A stretch of DNA of 64,000 bases from Sisyra terminalis. Its lineage: Eukaryota > Arthropoda > Insecta > Neuroptera > Sisyridae. A model generated the notes under the pieces. The model did not search any database. It worked only from the letters and a program-made list of their open reading frames with translations, and was not told the DNA's origin. The stretch is taken from positions 3,224,001 to 3,288,000 of the forward strand of contig OY292277.1 in NCBI GenBank assembly GCA_958496175.1. Reading direction: 5' to 3'. The position numbers were made by a program, and so were the translations under genes. Shown here in pieces: positions 53,283-64,000 of this stretch (positions within the stretch are counted from its first letter, which is position 1; the number at the start of each line of letters is the position of its first letter).

Positions 53283-54957
53283 ATAACAAACCACGTTTAA
53301 GGGTTGAACATGCAGTTTAAGGGATGCATACTTCCCACTAAGAGGGAGAGACGAACGTGGCTTCTTCAACAATTGCATGTACCATCGTTATATAAGGGAT
53401 GATTTTCGAACCAAAGGCAGTTTCGGGTTCGTAACAATGTATAGAACGATAATATAACAATCTTTTTCGATTTCGAAACAAAAAGATTTTTTGCCAAAAA
53501 AAACCGTGGGTTAACCATCGTTGATTTTTCACGAACATGGTCAAATTAAAAAAAATTTTTTTTAGGATGCCAATCGAAAGTACAAGTCTATCTGTACATG
53601 CTGTGCTAATTTTTCCCATAACAAACCACGTTTAAGGGTTGAACATGCAGTTTAACGGAGGCATACTTCCCTCTAAGAGGGAGAGACGAACGTGGCTTCT
53701 TCAACAATTGCATGTACCATCGTTATATAAGGGATGATTTTCGAACCAAAGGCAGTTTCGGGTGCGTTACAATGTATAGAACGATAATATAACAATCTTT
53801 TTCGATTTCGAAACAAAAAGATTTTTTGCCAAAAAAAACCGTGGGTTAACCATCGTTGATTTTTCACGAACATGGTCAAATTAAAAAAAATTTTTTTTAG
53901 GATGCCAATCGAAAGTACAAGTCTATCTGTACATGCTGTGCTAATTTTTCCCATAACAAACCACGTTTAAGGGTTGAACATGCAGTTTAAGGGATGCATA
54001 CTTCCCACTAAGAGGGAGAGACGAACGTGGCTTCTTCAACAATTGCATGTACCATCGTTATATAAGGGATGATTTTCGAACCAAAGGCAGTTTCGGGTTC
54101 GTAACAATGTATAGAACGATAATATAACAATCTTTTTCGATTTCGAAACAAAAAGATTTTTTGCCAAAAAAAACCGTGGGTTAACCATCGTTGATTTTTC
54201 ACGAACATGGTCAAATTAAAAAAAATTTTTTTTAGGATGGCAATCGAAAGCACAAGTCTATCTGTACATGCTGTGCTAATTTTTCCCATAACAAACCACG
54301 TTTAAGGGTTGAACATGCAGTTTAACGGAGGCATACTTCCCTCTAAGAGGGAGAGACGAACGTGGCTTCTTCAACAATTGCATGTACCATCGTTATATAA
54401 GGGATGATTTTCGAACCAAAGGCAGTTTCGGGTGCGTTACAATGTATAGAACGATAATATAACAATCTTTTTCGATTTCGAAACAAAAAGATTTTTTGCC
54501 AAAAAAAACCGTGGGTTAACCATCGTTGATTTTTCACGAACATGGTCAAATTAAAAAAAATTTTTTTTAGGATGCCAATCGAAAGTACAAGTCTATCTGT
54601 ACATGCTGTGCTAATTTTTCCCATAACAAACCACGTTTAAGGGTTGAACATGCAGTTTAAGGGATGCATACTTCCCACTAAGAGGGAGAGACGAACGTGG
54701 CTTCTTCAACAATTGCATGTACCATCGTTATATAAGGGATGATTTTCGAACCAAAGGCAGTTTCGGGTTCGTAACAATGTATAGAACGATAATATAACAA
54801 TCTTTTTCGATTTCGAAACAAAAAGATTTTTTGCCAAAAAAAACCGTGGGTTAACCATCGTTGATTTTTCACGAACATGGTCAAATTAAAAAAAATTTTT
54901 TTTAGGATGCCAATCGAAAGTACAAGTCTATCTGTACATGCTGTGCTAATTTTTCCC
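53283..54957. repeat. Dimer higher-order repeat, 670 bp (53283-53952, 53953-54622), plus a half
   Basis: Each dimer has a GATGC Q-type GCTAATT unit followed by a TTTAACGG unit with GGTGCGTTACAATG. Copy two differs in its first unit at GATGGCAATC and AAAGCACAAG (about 54239-54253). A third first-type unit follows at 54623. An earlier relative of the dimer is at 52613-53282. Confidence 0.85.
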
Positions 54958-57302
54958 ATAACAAACCACGTTTAAGGGTTGAACATGCAGTTTAAGGGAG
55001 GCATACTTCCCTCTAAGAGGGAAAGACGAACGTGGCTTCTTCAACAATTGCATGTACCATCGTTATATAAGGGATGATTTTCGAACCAAAGGCAGTTTCG
55101 GGTGCGTAACAATGTATAGAACGATAATATAACAATCTTTTTCGATTTCGAAACAAAAAGAATTTTCGCCAAAAAAAACCGTGGGTTAACCATCGTTGAT
55201 TTTTCACGAACATGGTCAAATTAAAAAAAATTTTTTTTAGGATGCCAATCGAAAGTACAAGTCTATCTGTACATGCTGTGCTAATTTTTCCCATAACAAA
55301 CCACGTTTAAGGGTTGAACATGCAGTTTAAGGGATGCATACTTCCCACTAAGAGGGAGAGACGAACGTGGCTTCTTCAACAATTGCATGTACCATCGTTA
55401 TATAAGGGATGATTTTCGAACCAAAGGCAGTTTCGGGTGCGTAACAATGTATAGAACGATAATATAACAATCTTTTTCGATTTCGAAACAAAAAGATTTT
55501 TTGCCAAAAAAAACCGTGGGTTAACCATCGTTGATTTTTCACGAACATGGTCAAATTAAAAAAAATTTTTTTTAGGATGCCAATCGAAAGTACAAGTCTA
55601 TCTGTACATGCTGTGCTAATTTTTCCCATAACAAACCACGTTTAAGGGTTGAACATGCAGTTTAAGGGATGCATACTTCCCACTAAGAGGGAGAGACGAA
55701 CGTGGCTTCTTCAACAATTGCATGTACCATCGTTATATAAGGGATGATTTTCGAACCAAAGGCAGTTTCGGGTGCGTAACAATGTATAGAACGATAATAT
55801 AACAATCTTTTTCGATTTCGAAACAAAAAGAATTTTCGCCAAAAAAAACCGTGGGTTAACCATCGTTGATTTTTCACGAACATGGTCAAATTAAAAAAAA
55901 TTTTTTTTAGGATGCCAATCGAAAGTACAAGTCTATCTGTACATGCTGTGCTAATTTTTCCCATAACAAACCACGTTTAAGGGTTGAACATGCAGTTTAA
56001 GGGATGCATACTTCCCACTAAGAGGGAGAGACGAACGTGGCTTCTTCAACAATTGCATGTACCATCGTTATATAAGGGATGATTTTCGAACCAAAGGCAG
56101 TTTCGGGTGCGTAACAATGTATAGAACGATAATATAACAATCTTTTTCGATTTCGAAACAAAAAGATTTTTTGCCAAAAAAAACCGTGGGTTAACCATCG
56201 TTGATTTTTCACGAACATGGTCAAATTAAAAAAAATTTTTTTTAGGATGCCAATCGAAAGTACAAGTCTATCTGTACATGCTGTGCTAATTTTTCCCATA
56301 ACAAACCACGTTTAAGGGTTGAACATGCAGTTTAAGGGATGCATACTTCCCACTAAGAGGGAGAGACGAACGTGGCTTCTTCAACAATTGCATGTACCAT
56401 CGTTATATAAGGGATGATTTTCGAACCAAAGGCAGTTTCGGGTGCGTAACAATGTATAGAACGATAATATAACCATCTTTTTCGATTTCGAAACAAAAAG
56501 ATTTTTTGCCAAAAAAAACCGTGGGTTAACCATCGTTGATTTTTCACGAACATGGTCAAATTAAAAAAAATTTTTTTTAGGATGCCAATCGAAAGTACAA
56601 GTCTATCTGAACATGCTGTGCAAATTTTTCCCATAACAAACCACGTTTAAGGGTTGAACATGCAGTTTAAGGGAGGCATACTTCCCTCTAAGAGGGAGAG
56701 ACGAACGTGGCTTCTTCAACAATTGCATGTACCATCGTTATATAAGGGATGATTTTCGAACCAAAGGCAGTTTCGGGTTCGTAACAATGTATAGAACGAT
56801 AATATAACAATCTTTTTCGATTTCGAAACAAAAAGATTTTTTGCCAAAAAAAACCGTGGGTTAACCATCGTTGATTTTTCACGAACATGGTCAAATTAAA
56901 AAAAAATTTTTTTAGGATGCCAATCGAAAGTACAAGTCTATCTGTACATGCTGTGCTAATTTTTCCCATAACAAACCACGTTTAAGGGTTGAACATGCAG
57001 TTTAACGGAGGCATACTTCCCTCTAAGAGGGAGAGACGAACGTGGCTTCTTCAACAATTGCATGTACCATCGTTATATAAGGGATGATTTTCGAACCAAA
57101 GGCAGTTTCGGGTTCGTAACAATGTATAGAACGATAATATAACAATCTTTTTCGATTTCGAAACAAAAAGAATTTTCGCCAAAAAAAACCGTGGGTTAAC
57201 CATCGTTGATTTTTCACGAACATGGTCAAATTAAAAAAAATTTTTTTTAGGATGCCAATCGAAAGTACAAGTCTATCTGTACATGCTGTGCTAATTTTTC
57301 CC
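54958..57302. repeat. Array segment: seven mosaic monomers
   Basis: The units mix markers of both haplotypes: GGTGCG with GATTTTTTGCC (55293, 55963, 56298), GGTGCG with GAATTTTCGCC (54958, 55628) and GGTTCG with GAATTTTCGCC (56968). Alternation at 55293-56297 suggests a weak dimer. Private changes are GGGAAAGACG at about 55020, TAACCATCTTTTT at about 56472 and CTATCTGAACATG at about 56605. Confidence 0.75.
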
Positions 57303-58975
57303 ATAACAAACCACGTTTAAGGGTTGAACATGCAGTTTAAGGGATGCATACTTCCCACTAAGAGGGAGAGACGAACGTGGCTTCTTCAACAATTGCATGT
57401 ACCATCGTTATATAAGGGATGATTTTCGAACCAAAGGCAGTTTCGGGTTCGTAACAATGTATAGAACGATAATATAACAATCTTTTTCGATTTCGAAACA
57501 AAAAGATTTTTTGCCAAAAAAAACCGTGGGTTAACCATCGTTGATTTTTCACGAACATGGTCAAATTAAAAAAAATTTTTTTTAGGATGCCAATCGAAAG
57601 TACAAGTCTATCTGTACATGCTGTGCAAATTTTTCCCATAACAAACCACGTTTAAGGGTTGAACATGCAGTTTAAGGGAGGCATACTTCCCTCTAAGAGG
57701 GAGAGACGAACGTGGCTTCTTCAACAATTGCATGTACCATCGTTATATAAGGGATGATTTTCGAACCAAAGGCAGTTTCGGGTTCGTAACAATGTATAGA
57801 ACGATAATATAACAATCTTTTTCGATTTCGAAACAAAAAGAATTTTCGCCAAAAAAAACCGTGGGTTAACCATCGTTGATTTTTCACGAACATGGTCAAA
57901 TTAAAAAAAATTTTTTTTAGGATGCCAATCGAAAGTACAAGTCTATCTGTACATGCTGTGCTAATTTTTCCCATAACAAACCACGTTTAAGGGTTGAACA
58001 TGCAGTTTAAGGGATGCATACTTCCCACTAAGAGGGAGAGACGAACGTGGCTTCTTCAACAATTGCATGTACCATCGTTATATAAGGGATGATTTTCGAA
58101 CCAAAGGCAGTTTCGGGTTCGTAACAATGTATAGAACGATAATATAACAATCTTTTTCGATTTCGAAACAAAAAGAATTTTCGCCAAAAAAAACCGTGGG
58201 TTAACCATCGTTGATTTTTCACGAACATGGTCAAATTAAAAAAAATTTTTTTTAGGATGCCAATCGAAAGTACAAGTCTATCTGTACATGCTGTGCTAAT
58301 TTTTCCCATAACAAACCTCGTTTAGGGTTGAACATGCAGTTTAAGGGATGCATACTTCCCACTAAGAGGGAGAGACGAACGTGGCTTCTTCAACAATTGC
58401 ATGTACCATCGTTATATAAGGGATGATTTTCGAACCAAAGGCAGTTTCGGGTTCGTAACAATGTATAGAACGATAATATAACAGTCTTTTTCGATTTCGA
58501 AACAAAAAGAATTTTCGCCAAAAAAAACCGTGGGTTAACCATCGTTGATTTTTCACGAACATGGTCAAATTAAAAAAAATTTTTTTTAGGATGCCAATCG
58601 AAAGTACAAGTCTATCTGTACATGCTGTGCTAATTTTTCCCATAACAAACCTCGTTTAGGGTTGAACATGCAGTTTAAGGGATGCATACTTCCCACTAAG
58701 AGGGAGAGACGAACGTGGCTTCTTCAACAATTGCATGTACCATCGTTATATAAGGGATGATTTTCGAACCAAAGGCAGTTTCGGGTTCGTAACAATGTAT
58801 AGAACGATAATATAACAGTCTTTTTCGATTTCGAAACAAAAAGAATTTTCGCCAAAAAAAACCGTGGGTTAACCATCGTTGATTTTTCACGAACATGGTC
58901 AAATTAAAAAAAATTTTTTTTAGGATGCCAATCGAAAGTACAAGTCTATCTGTACATGCTGTGCTAATTTTTCCC
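57303..58975. repeat. 5-mer block ending in two 334-bp CCTCGTTTAGGG monomers
   Basis: The units are a Q-type GCAAATT unit, a GAGGC unit, a GATGC unit with GGTTCG + GAATTTTCGCC + GCTAATT, then two consecutive 334-bp units (58308, 58642). The last two share CCTCGTTTAGGG (one base lost) and AACAGTCTTTTT, and look like a very recent single-monomer duplication. The first four units recur at 62661-63999, offset 5358 bp. Confidence 0.88.
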
Positions 58976-61900
58976 ATAACAAACCACGTTTAAGGGTTGA
59001 ACATGCAGTTTAAGGGATGCATACTTCCCACTAAGAGGGAGAGACGAACGTGGCTTCTTCAACAATTGCATGTACCATCGTTATATAAGGGATGATTTTC
59101 GAACCAAAGGCAGTTTCGGGTTCGTAACAATGTATAGAACGATAATATAACAATCTTTTTCGATTTCGAAACAAAAAGATTTTTTGCCAAAAAAAACCGT
59201 GGGTTAACCATCGTTGATTTTTCACGAACATGGTCAAATTAAAAAAAATTTTTTTTAGGATGCCAATCGAAAGTACAAGTCTATCTGTACATGCTGTGCA
59301 AATTTTTCCCATAACAAACCACGTTTAAGGGTTGAACATGCAGTTTAAGGGAGGCATACTTCCCTCTAAGAGGGAGAGACGAACGTGGCTTCTTCAACAA
59401 TTGCATGTACCATCGTTATATAAGGGATGATTTTCGAACCAAAGGCAGTTTCGGGTTCGTAACAATGTATAGAACGATAATATAACAATCTTTTTCGATT
59501 TCGAAACAAAAAGAATTTTCGCCAAAAAAAACCGTGGGTTAACCATCGTTGATTTTTCACGAACATGGTCAAATTAAAAAAAATTTTTTTTAGGATGCCA
59601 ATCGAAAGTACAAGTCTATCTGTACATGCTGTGCTAATTTTTCCCATAACAAACCACGTTTAAGGGTTGAACATGCAGTTTAAGGGAGGCATACTTCCCT
59701 CTAAGAGGGAGAGACGAACGTGGCTTCTTCAACAATTGCATGTACCATCGTTATATAAGGGATGATTTTCGAACCAAAGGCAGTTTCGGGTGCGTAACAA
59801 TGTATAGAACGATAATATAACAATCTTTTTCGATTTCGAAACAAAAAGAATTTTCGCCAAAAAAAACCGTGGGTTAACCATCGTTGATTTTTCACGAACA
59901 TGGTCAAATTAAAAAAAATTTTTTTTAGGATGCCAATCGAAAGTACAAGTCTATCTGTACATGCTGTGCAAATTTTTCCCATAACAAACCACGTTTAAGG
60001 GTTGAACATGCAGTTTAAGGGAGGCATACTTCCCTCTAAGAGGGAGAGACGAACGTGGCTTCTTCAACAATTGCATGTACCATCGTTATATAAGGGATGA
60101 TTTTCGAACCAAAGGCAGTTTCGGGTTCGTAACAATGTATAGAACGATAATATAACAATCTTTTTCGATTTCGAAACAAAAAGAATTTTCGCCAAAAAAA
60201 ACCGTGGGTTAACCATCGTTGATTTTTCACGAACATGGTCAAATTAAAAAAAATTTTTTTTAGGATGCCAATCGAAAGTACAAGTCTATCTGTACATGCT
60301 GTGCTAATTTTTCCCATAACATACCACGTTTAAGGGTTGAACATGCAGTTTAAGGGATGCATACTTCCCACTAAGAGGGAGAGACGAACGTGGCTTCTTC
60401 AACAATTGCATGTACCATCGTTATATAAGGGATGATTTTCGAACCAAAGGCAGTTTCGGGTTCGTAACAATGTATAGAACGATAATATAACAATCTTTTT
60501 CGATTTCGAAACAAAAAGAATTTTCGCCAAAAAAAACCGTGGGTTAACCATCGTTGATTTTTCACGAACATGGTCAAATTAAAAAAAATTTTTTTTAGGA
60601 TGCCAATCGAAAGTACAAGTCTATCTGTACATGCTGTGCTAATTTTTCCCATAACAAACAACGTTTAAGGGTTGAACATGCAGTTTAAGGGATGCATACT
60701 TCCCACTAAGAGGGAGAGACGAACGTGGCTTCTTCAACAATTGCATGTACCATCGTTATATAAGGGATGATTTTCGAACCAAAGGCAGTTTCGGGTGCGT
60801 AACAATGTATAGAACGATAATATAACAATCTTTTTCGATTTCGAAACAAAAAGATTTTTTGCCAAAAAAAACCGTGGGTTAACCATCGTTGATTTTTCAC
60901 GAACATGGTCAAATTAAAAAAAAATTTTTTTAGGATGCCAATCGAAAGTACAAGTCTATCTGTACATGCTGTGCTAATTTTTCCCATAACAAACCACGTT
61001 TAAGGGTTGAACATGCAGTTTAAGGGAGGCATACTTCCCTCTAAGAGGGAGAGACGAACGTGGCTTCTTCAACAATTGCATGTACCATCGTTATATAAGG
61101 GATGATTTTCGAACCAAAGGCAGTTTCGGGTTCGTAACAATGTATAGAACGATAATATAACAATCTTTTTCGATTTCGAAACAAAAAGATTTTTTGCCAA
61201 AAAAAACCGTGGGTTAACCATCGTTGATTTTTCACGAACATGGTCAAATTAAAAAAAAATTTTTTTAGGATGCCAATCGAAAGTACAAGTCTATCTGTAC
61301 ATGCTGTGCTAATTTTTCCCATAACAAACCACGTTTAAGGGTTGAACATGCAGTTTAAGGGAGGCATACTTCCCTCTAAGAGGGAGAGACGAACGTGGCT
61401 TCTTCAACAATTGCATGTACCATCGTTATATAAGGGATGATTTTCGAACCAAAGGCAGTTTCGGGTTCGTAACAATGTATAGAACGATAATATAACAATC
61501 TTTTTCGATTTCGAAACAAAAAGAATTTTCGCCAAAAAAAACCGTGGGTTAACCATCGTTGATTTTTCACGAACATGGTCAAATTAAAAAAAAATTTTTT
61601 TAGGATGCCAATCGAAAGTACAAGTCTATCTGTACATGCTGTGCTAATTTTTCCCATAACAAATTACGTTTAAGGGTTGAACATGCAGTTTAAGGGAGGC
61701 ATACTTCCCTCTAAGAGGGAGAGACGAACGTGGCTTCTTCAACAATTGCATGTACCATCGTTATATAAGGGATGATTTTCGAACCAAAGGCAGTTTCGGG
61801 TTCGTAACAATGTATAGAACGATAATATAACAATCTTTTTCGATTTCGAAACAAAAAGAATTTTCGCCAAAAAAAACCGTGGGTTAACCATCGTTGATTT

Positions 61901-62660
61901 TTCACGAACATGGTCAAATTAAAAAAAAATTTTTTTAGGATGCCAATCGAAAGTACAAGTCTATCTGTACATGCTGTGCTAATTTTTCCCATAACAAACC
62001 ACGTTTAAGGGTTGAACATGCAGTTTAACGGAGGCATACTTCCCTCTAAGAGGGAGAGACGAACGTGGCTTCTTCAACAATTGCATGTACCATCGTTATA
62101 TAAGGGATGATTTTCGAACCAAAGGCAGTTTCGGGTTCGTAACAATGTATAGAACGATAATATAACAATCTTTTTCGATTTCGAAACAAAAAGAATTTTC
62201 GCCAAAAAAAACCGTGGGTTAACCATCGTTGATTTTTCACGAACATGGTCAAATTAAAAAAAAATTTTTTTAGGATGCCAATCGAAAGTACAAGTCTATC
62301 TGTACATGCTGTGCTAATTTTTCCCATAACAAACCACGTTTAAGGGTTGAACATGCAGTTTAAGGGAGGCATACTTCCCTCTAAGAGGGAGAGACGAACG
62401 TGGCTTCTTCAACAATTGCATGTACCATCGTTATATAAGGGATGATTTTCGAACCAAAGGCAGTTTCGGGTTCGTAACAATGTATAGAACGATAATATAA
62501 CAATCTTTTTCGATTTCGAAACAAAAAGAATTTTCGCCAAAAAAAACCGTGGGTTAACCATCGTTGATTTTTCACGAACATGGTCAAATTAAAAAAAATT
62601 TTTTTTAGGATGCCAATCGAAAGTACAAGTCTATCTGTACATGCTGTGCTAATTTTTCCC
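58976..62660. repeat. Array segment: eleven monomers, mainly GGTTCG/GAATTTTCGCC mosaic
   Basis: 58976-59645 restarts the 57303 order (Q-type GCAAATT, then GAGGC mosaic). From 60651 most units carry the A9T7 tract with GAACATGG. Local variants sit at the unit junctions: ACATACCACG (60320), ACAAACAACG (60655) and ACAAATTACG (61660). TTTAACGG appears once more at about 62027. The ACATACCACG change places an upstream in-frame ATG three codons ahead of the recurrent frame in the unit to its right. Confidence 0.78.
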
Positions 62661-63999
62661 ATAACAAACCACGTTTAAGGGTTGAACATGCAGTTTAAGG
62701 GATGCATACTTCCCACTAAGAGGGAGAGACGAACGTGGCTTCTTCAACAATTGCATGTACCATCGTTATATAAGGGATGATTTTCGAACCAAAGGCAGTT
62801 TCGGGTTCGTAACAATGTATAGAACGATAATATAACAATCTTTTTCGATTTCGAAACAAAAAGATTTTTTGCCAAAAAAAACCGTGGGTTAACCATCGTT
62901 GATTTTTCACGAACATGGTCAAATTAAAAAAAATTTTTTTTAGGATGCCAATCGAAAGTACAAGTCTATCTGTACATGCTGTGCAAATTTTTCCCATAAC
63001 AAACCACGTTTAAGGGTTGAACATGCAGTTTAAGGGAGGCATACTTCCCTCTAAGAGGGAGAGACGAACGTGGCTTCTTCAACAATTGCATGTACCATCG
63101 TTATATAAGGGATGATTTTCGAACCAAAGGCAGTTTCGGGTTCGTAACAATGTATAGAACGATAATATAACAATCTTTTTCGATTTCGAAACAAAAAGAA
63201 TTTTCGCCAAAAAAAACCGTGGGTTAACCATCGTTGATTTTTCACGAACATGGTCAAATTAAAAAAAATTTTTTTTAGGATGCCAATCGAAAGTACAAGT
63301 CTATCTGTACATGCTGTGCTAATTTTTCCCATAACAAACCACGTTTAAGGGTTGAACATGCAGTTTAAGGGATGCATACTTCCCACTAAGAGGGAGAGAC
63401 GAACGTGGCTTCTTCAACAATTGCATGTACCATCGTTATATAAGGGATGATTTTCGAACCAAAGGCAGTTTCGGGTTCGTAACAATGTATAGAACGATAA
63501 TATAACAATCTTTTTCGATTTCGAAACAAAAAGAATTTTCGCCAAAAAAAACCGTGGGTTAACCATCGTTGATTTTTCACGAACATGGTCAAATTAAAAA
63601 AAATTTTTTTTAGGATGCCAATCGAAAGTACAAGTCTATCTGTACATGCTGTGCTAATTTTTCCCATAACAAACCTCGTTTAGGGTTGAACATGCAGTTT
63701 AAGGGATGCATACTTCCCACTAAGAGGGAGAGACGAACGTGGCTTCTTCAACAATTGCATGTACCATCGTTATATAAGGGATGATTTTCGAACCAAAGGC
63801 AGTTTCGGGTTCGTAACAATGTATAGAACGATAATATAACAGTCTTTTTCGATTTCGAAACAAAAAGAATTTTCGCCAAAAAAAACCGTGGGTTAACCAT
63901 CGTTGATTTTTCACGAACATGGTCAAATTAAAAAAAATTTTTTTTAGGATGCCAATCGAAAGTACAAGTCTATCTGTACATGCTGTGCTAATTTTTCCC
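62661..63999. repeat. Second copy of the 57303 block, running to the window edge
   Basis: Four units repeat 57303-58641 in order at an offset of 5358 bp (16 monomers minus 2 bases): Q-type GCAAATT, GAGGC mosaic, GATGC mosaic, then the 334-bp CCTCGTTTAGGG unit with AACAGTCTTTTT. If the copy continues, the next monomer beyond the window should be a second CCTCGTTTAGGG unit. The array does not end here. Confidence 0.88.
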
Positions 64000-64000
64000 A

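Larger units (their letters stand above)
1..64000. repeat. Tandem satellite array, 335-bp monomer, about 191 copies
   Basis: The same roughly 335-bp unit repeats head to tail across the entire window. The string ATAACAAACC starts at 1, 336, 671, 1006 and so on to 63666. Summing monomer lengths (166 x 335, 18 x 336, 1 x 337, 6 x 334) gives 63999, leaving one base of the next unit. All copies are in one orientation, and neighbours differ at only a few positions. No stretch of non-satellite DNA was seen, so there are no gene-free gaps to describe separately. The period is close to twice a nucleosome repeat, as in many eukaryotic centromeric or pericentromeric satellites; a centromeric role is inference. 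The family is not recognised. Confidence 0.98.

Noticed and set aside
1..64000. CRISPR array
   Set aside because: Repeats are about 335 bp and directly adjacent, with no unique spacers and no cas genes.
1..64000. 5S rRNA, snRNA, histone or other tandem gene cluster
   Set aside because: No recognisable 5S, U-RNA or histone sequence in the unit on either strand; the repeated unit is AT-rich with no structured RNA I can identify.
1..64000. Transposable element array
   Set aside because: No terminal repeats, target-site duplications, transposase or reverse transcriptase, and no insertion interrupting any monomer.
1..64000. Assembly artefact from collapsed or looped reads
   Set aside because: Not fully excluded. 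However, linked private variants, ordered higher-order blocks and non-identical flanks are not what simple looping produces. The near-identical 9-mer and 8-mer pairs are where read support should be checked.

Overview
The whole window is one uninterrupted tandem satellite array. By my count it holds 191 complete head-to-tail monomers (1-63999) plus the first base of the next. All lie in the same orientation, with no unique sequence, gene, transposon or inverted segment between them. The monomer is 335 bp: 166 copies are 335 bp, 18 are 336 bp, one is 337 bp and six are 334 bp, and these sum to 63999. I set the phase at base 1 (ATAACAAACC...TTTTTCCC). Monomer 1 is 35.8% G+C. It has 14 CpG against about 10.7 expected, so there is no CpG depletion. 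Neither array end is in the window.

Organism: this is eukaryotic centromeric, pericentromeric or subtelomeric-type heterochromatin. The lack of CpG loss argues mildly against a heavily methylated vertebrate or plant genome and suits an invertebrate such as an insect or nematode. I do not recognise the satellite family and name no species.

Layout: monomers differ at about a dozen linked positions. Two main haplotypes (Q and R, defined below) are reshuffled into many mosaics. The array is built from local multi-monomer duplications: a 7-mer/8-mer (6700-11726), an 11-mer pair (13738-21106), an 8-mer pair (20437-25796), a 6-mer pair (33168-37192), a 9-mer pair (37193-43230), a 3-mer pair (44906-46915), dimers (43566-44905, 53283-54622), and 5-mer/4-mer copies at the right end (57303-58975, 62661-63999). 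A five-monomer block at 27137-28812 recurs 19.1 kb away at 46246-47921. Private variants are zoned: TAGTCATCC only at about 12.7-35.8 kb, GCTAATT only right of about 38.5 kb, TTTAACGG only right of about 43.9 kb. This fits stepwise local amplification by unequal exchange rather than array-wide homogenisation.

No protein-coding gene is supported. A 93-codon minus-strand reading frame recurs in about 150 monomers, but stops and frameshifts in other monomers are amplified just as freely, so it is a by-product of homogenisation. The notable features are the layered higher-order structure, an A/T tract whose junction slides while its total length stays at 16, a conserved dyad, an internal ancient sub-repeat, and a near-dinucleosomal period.
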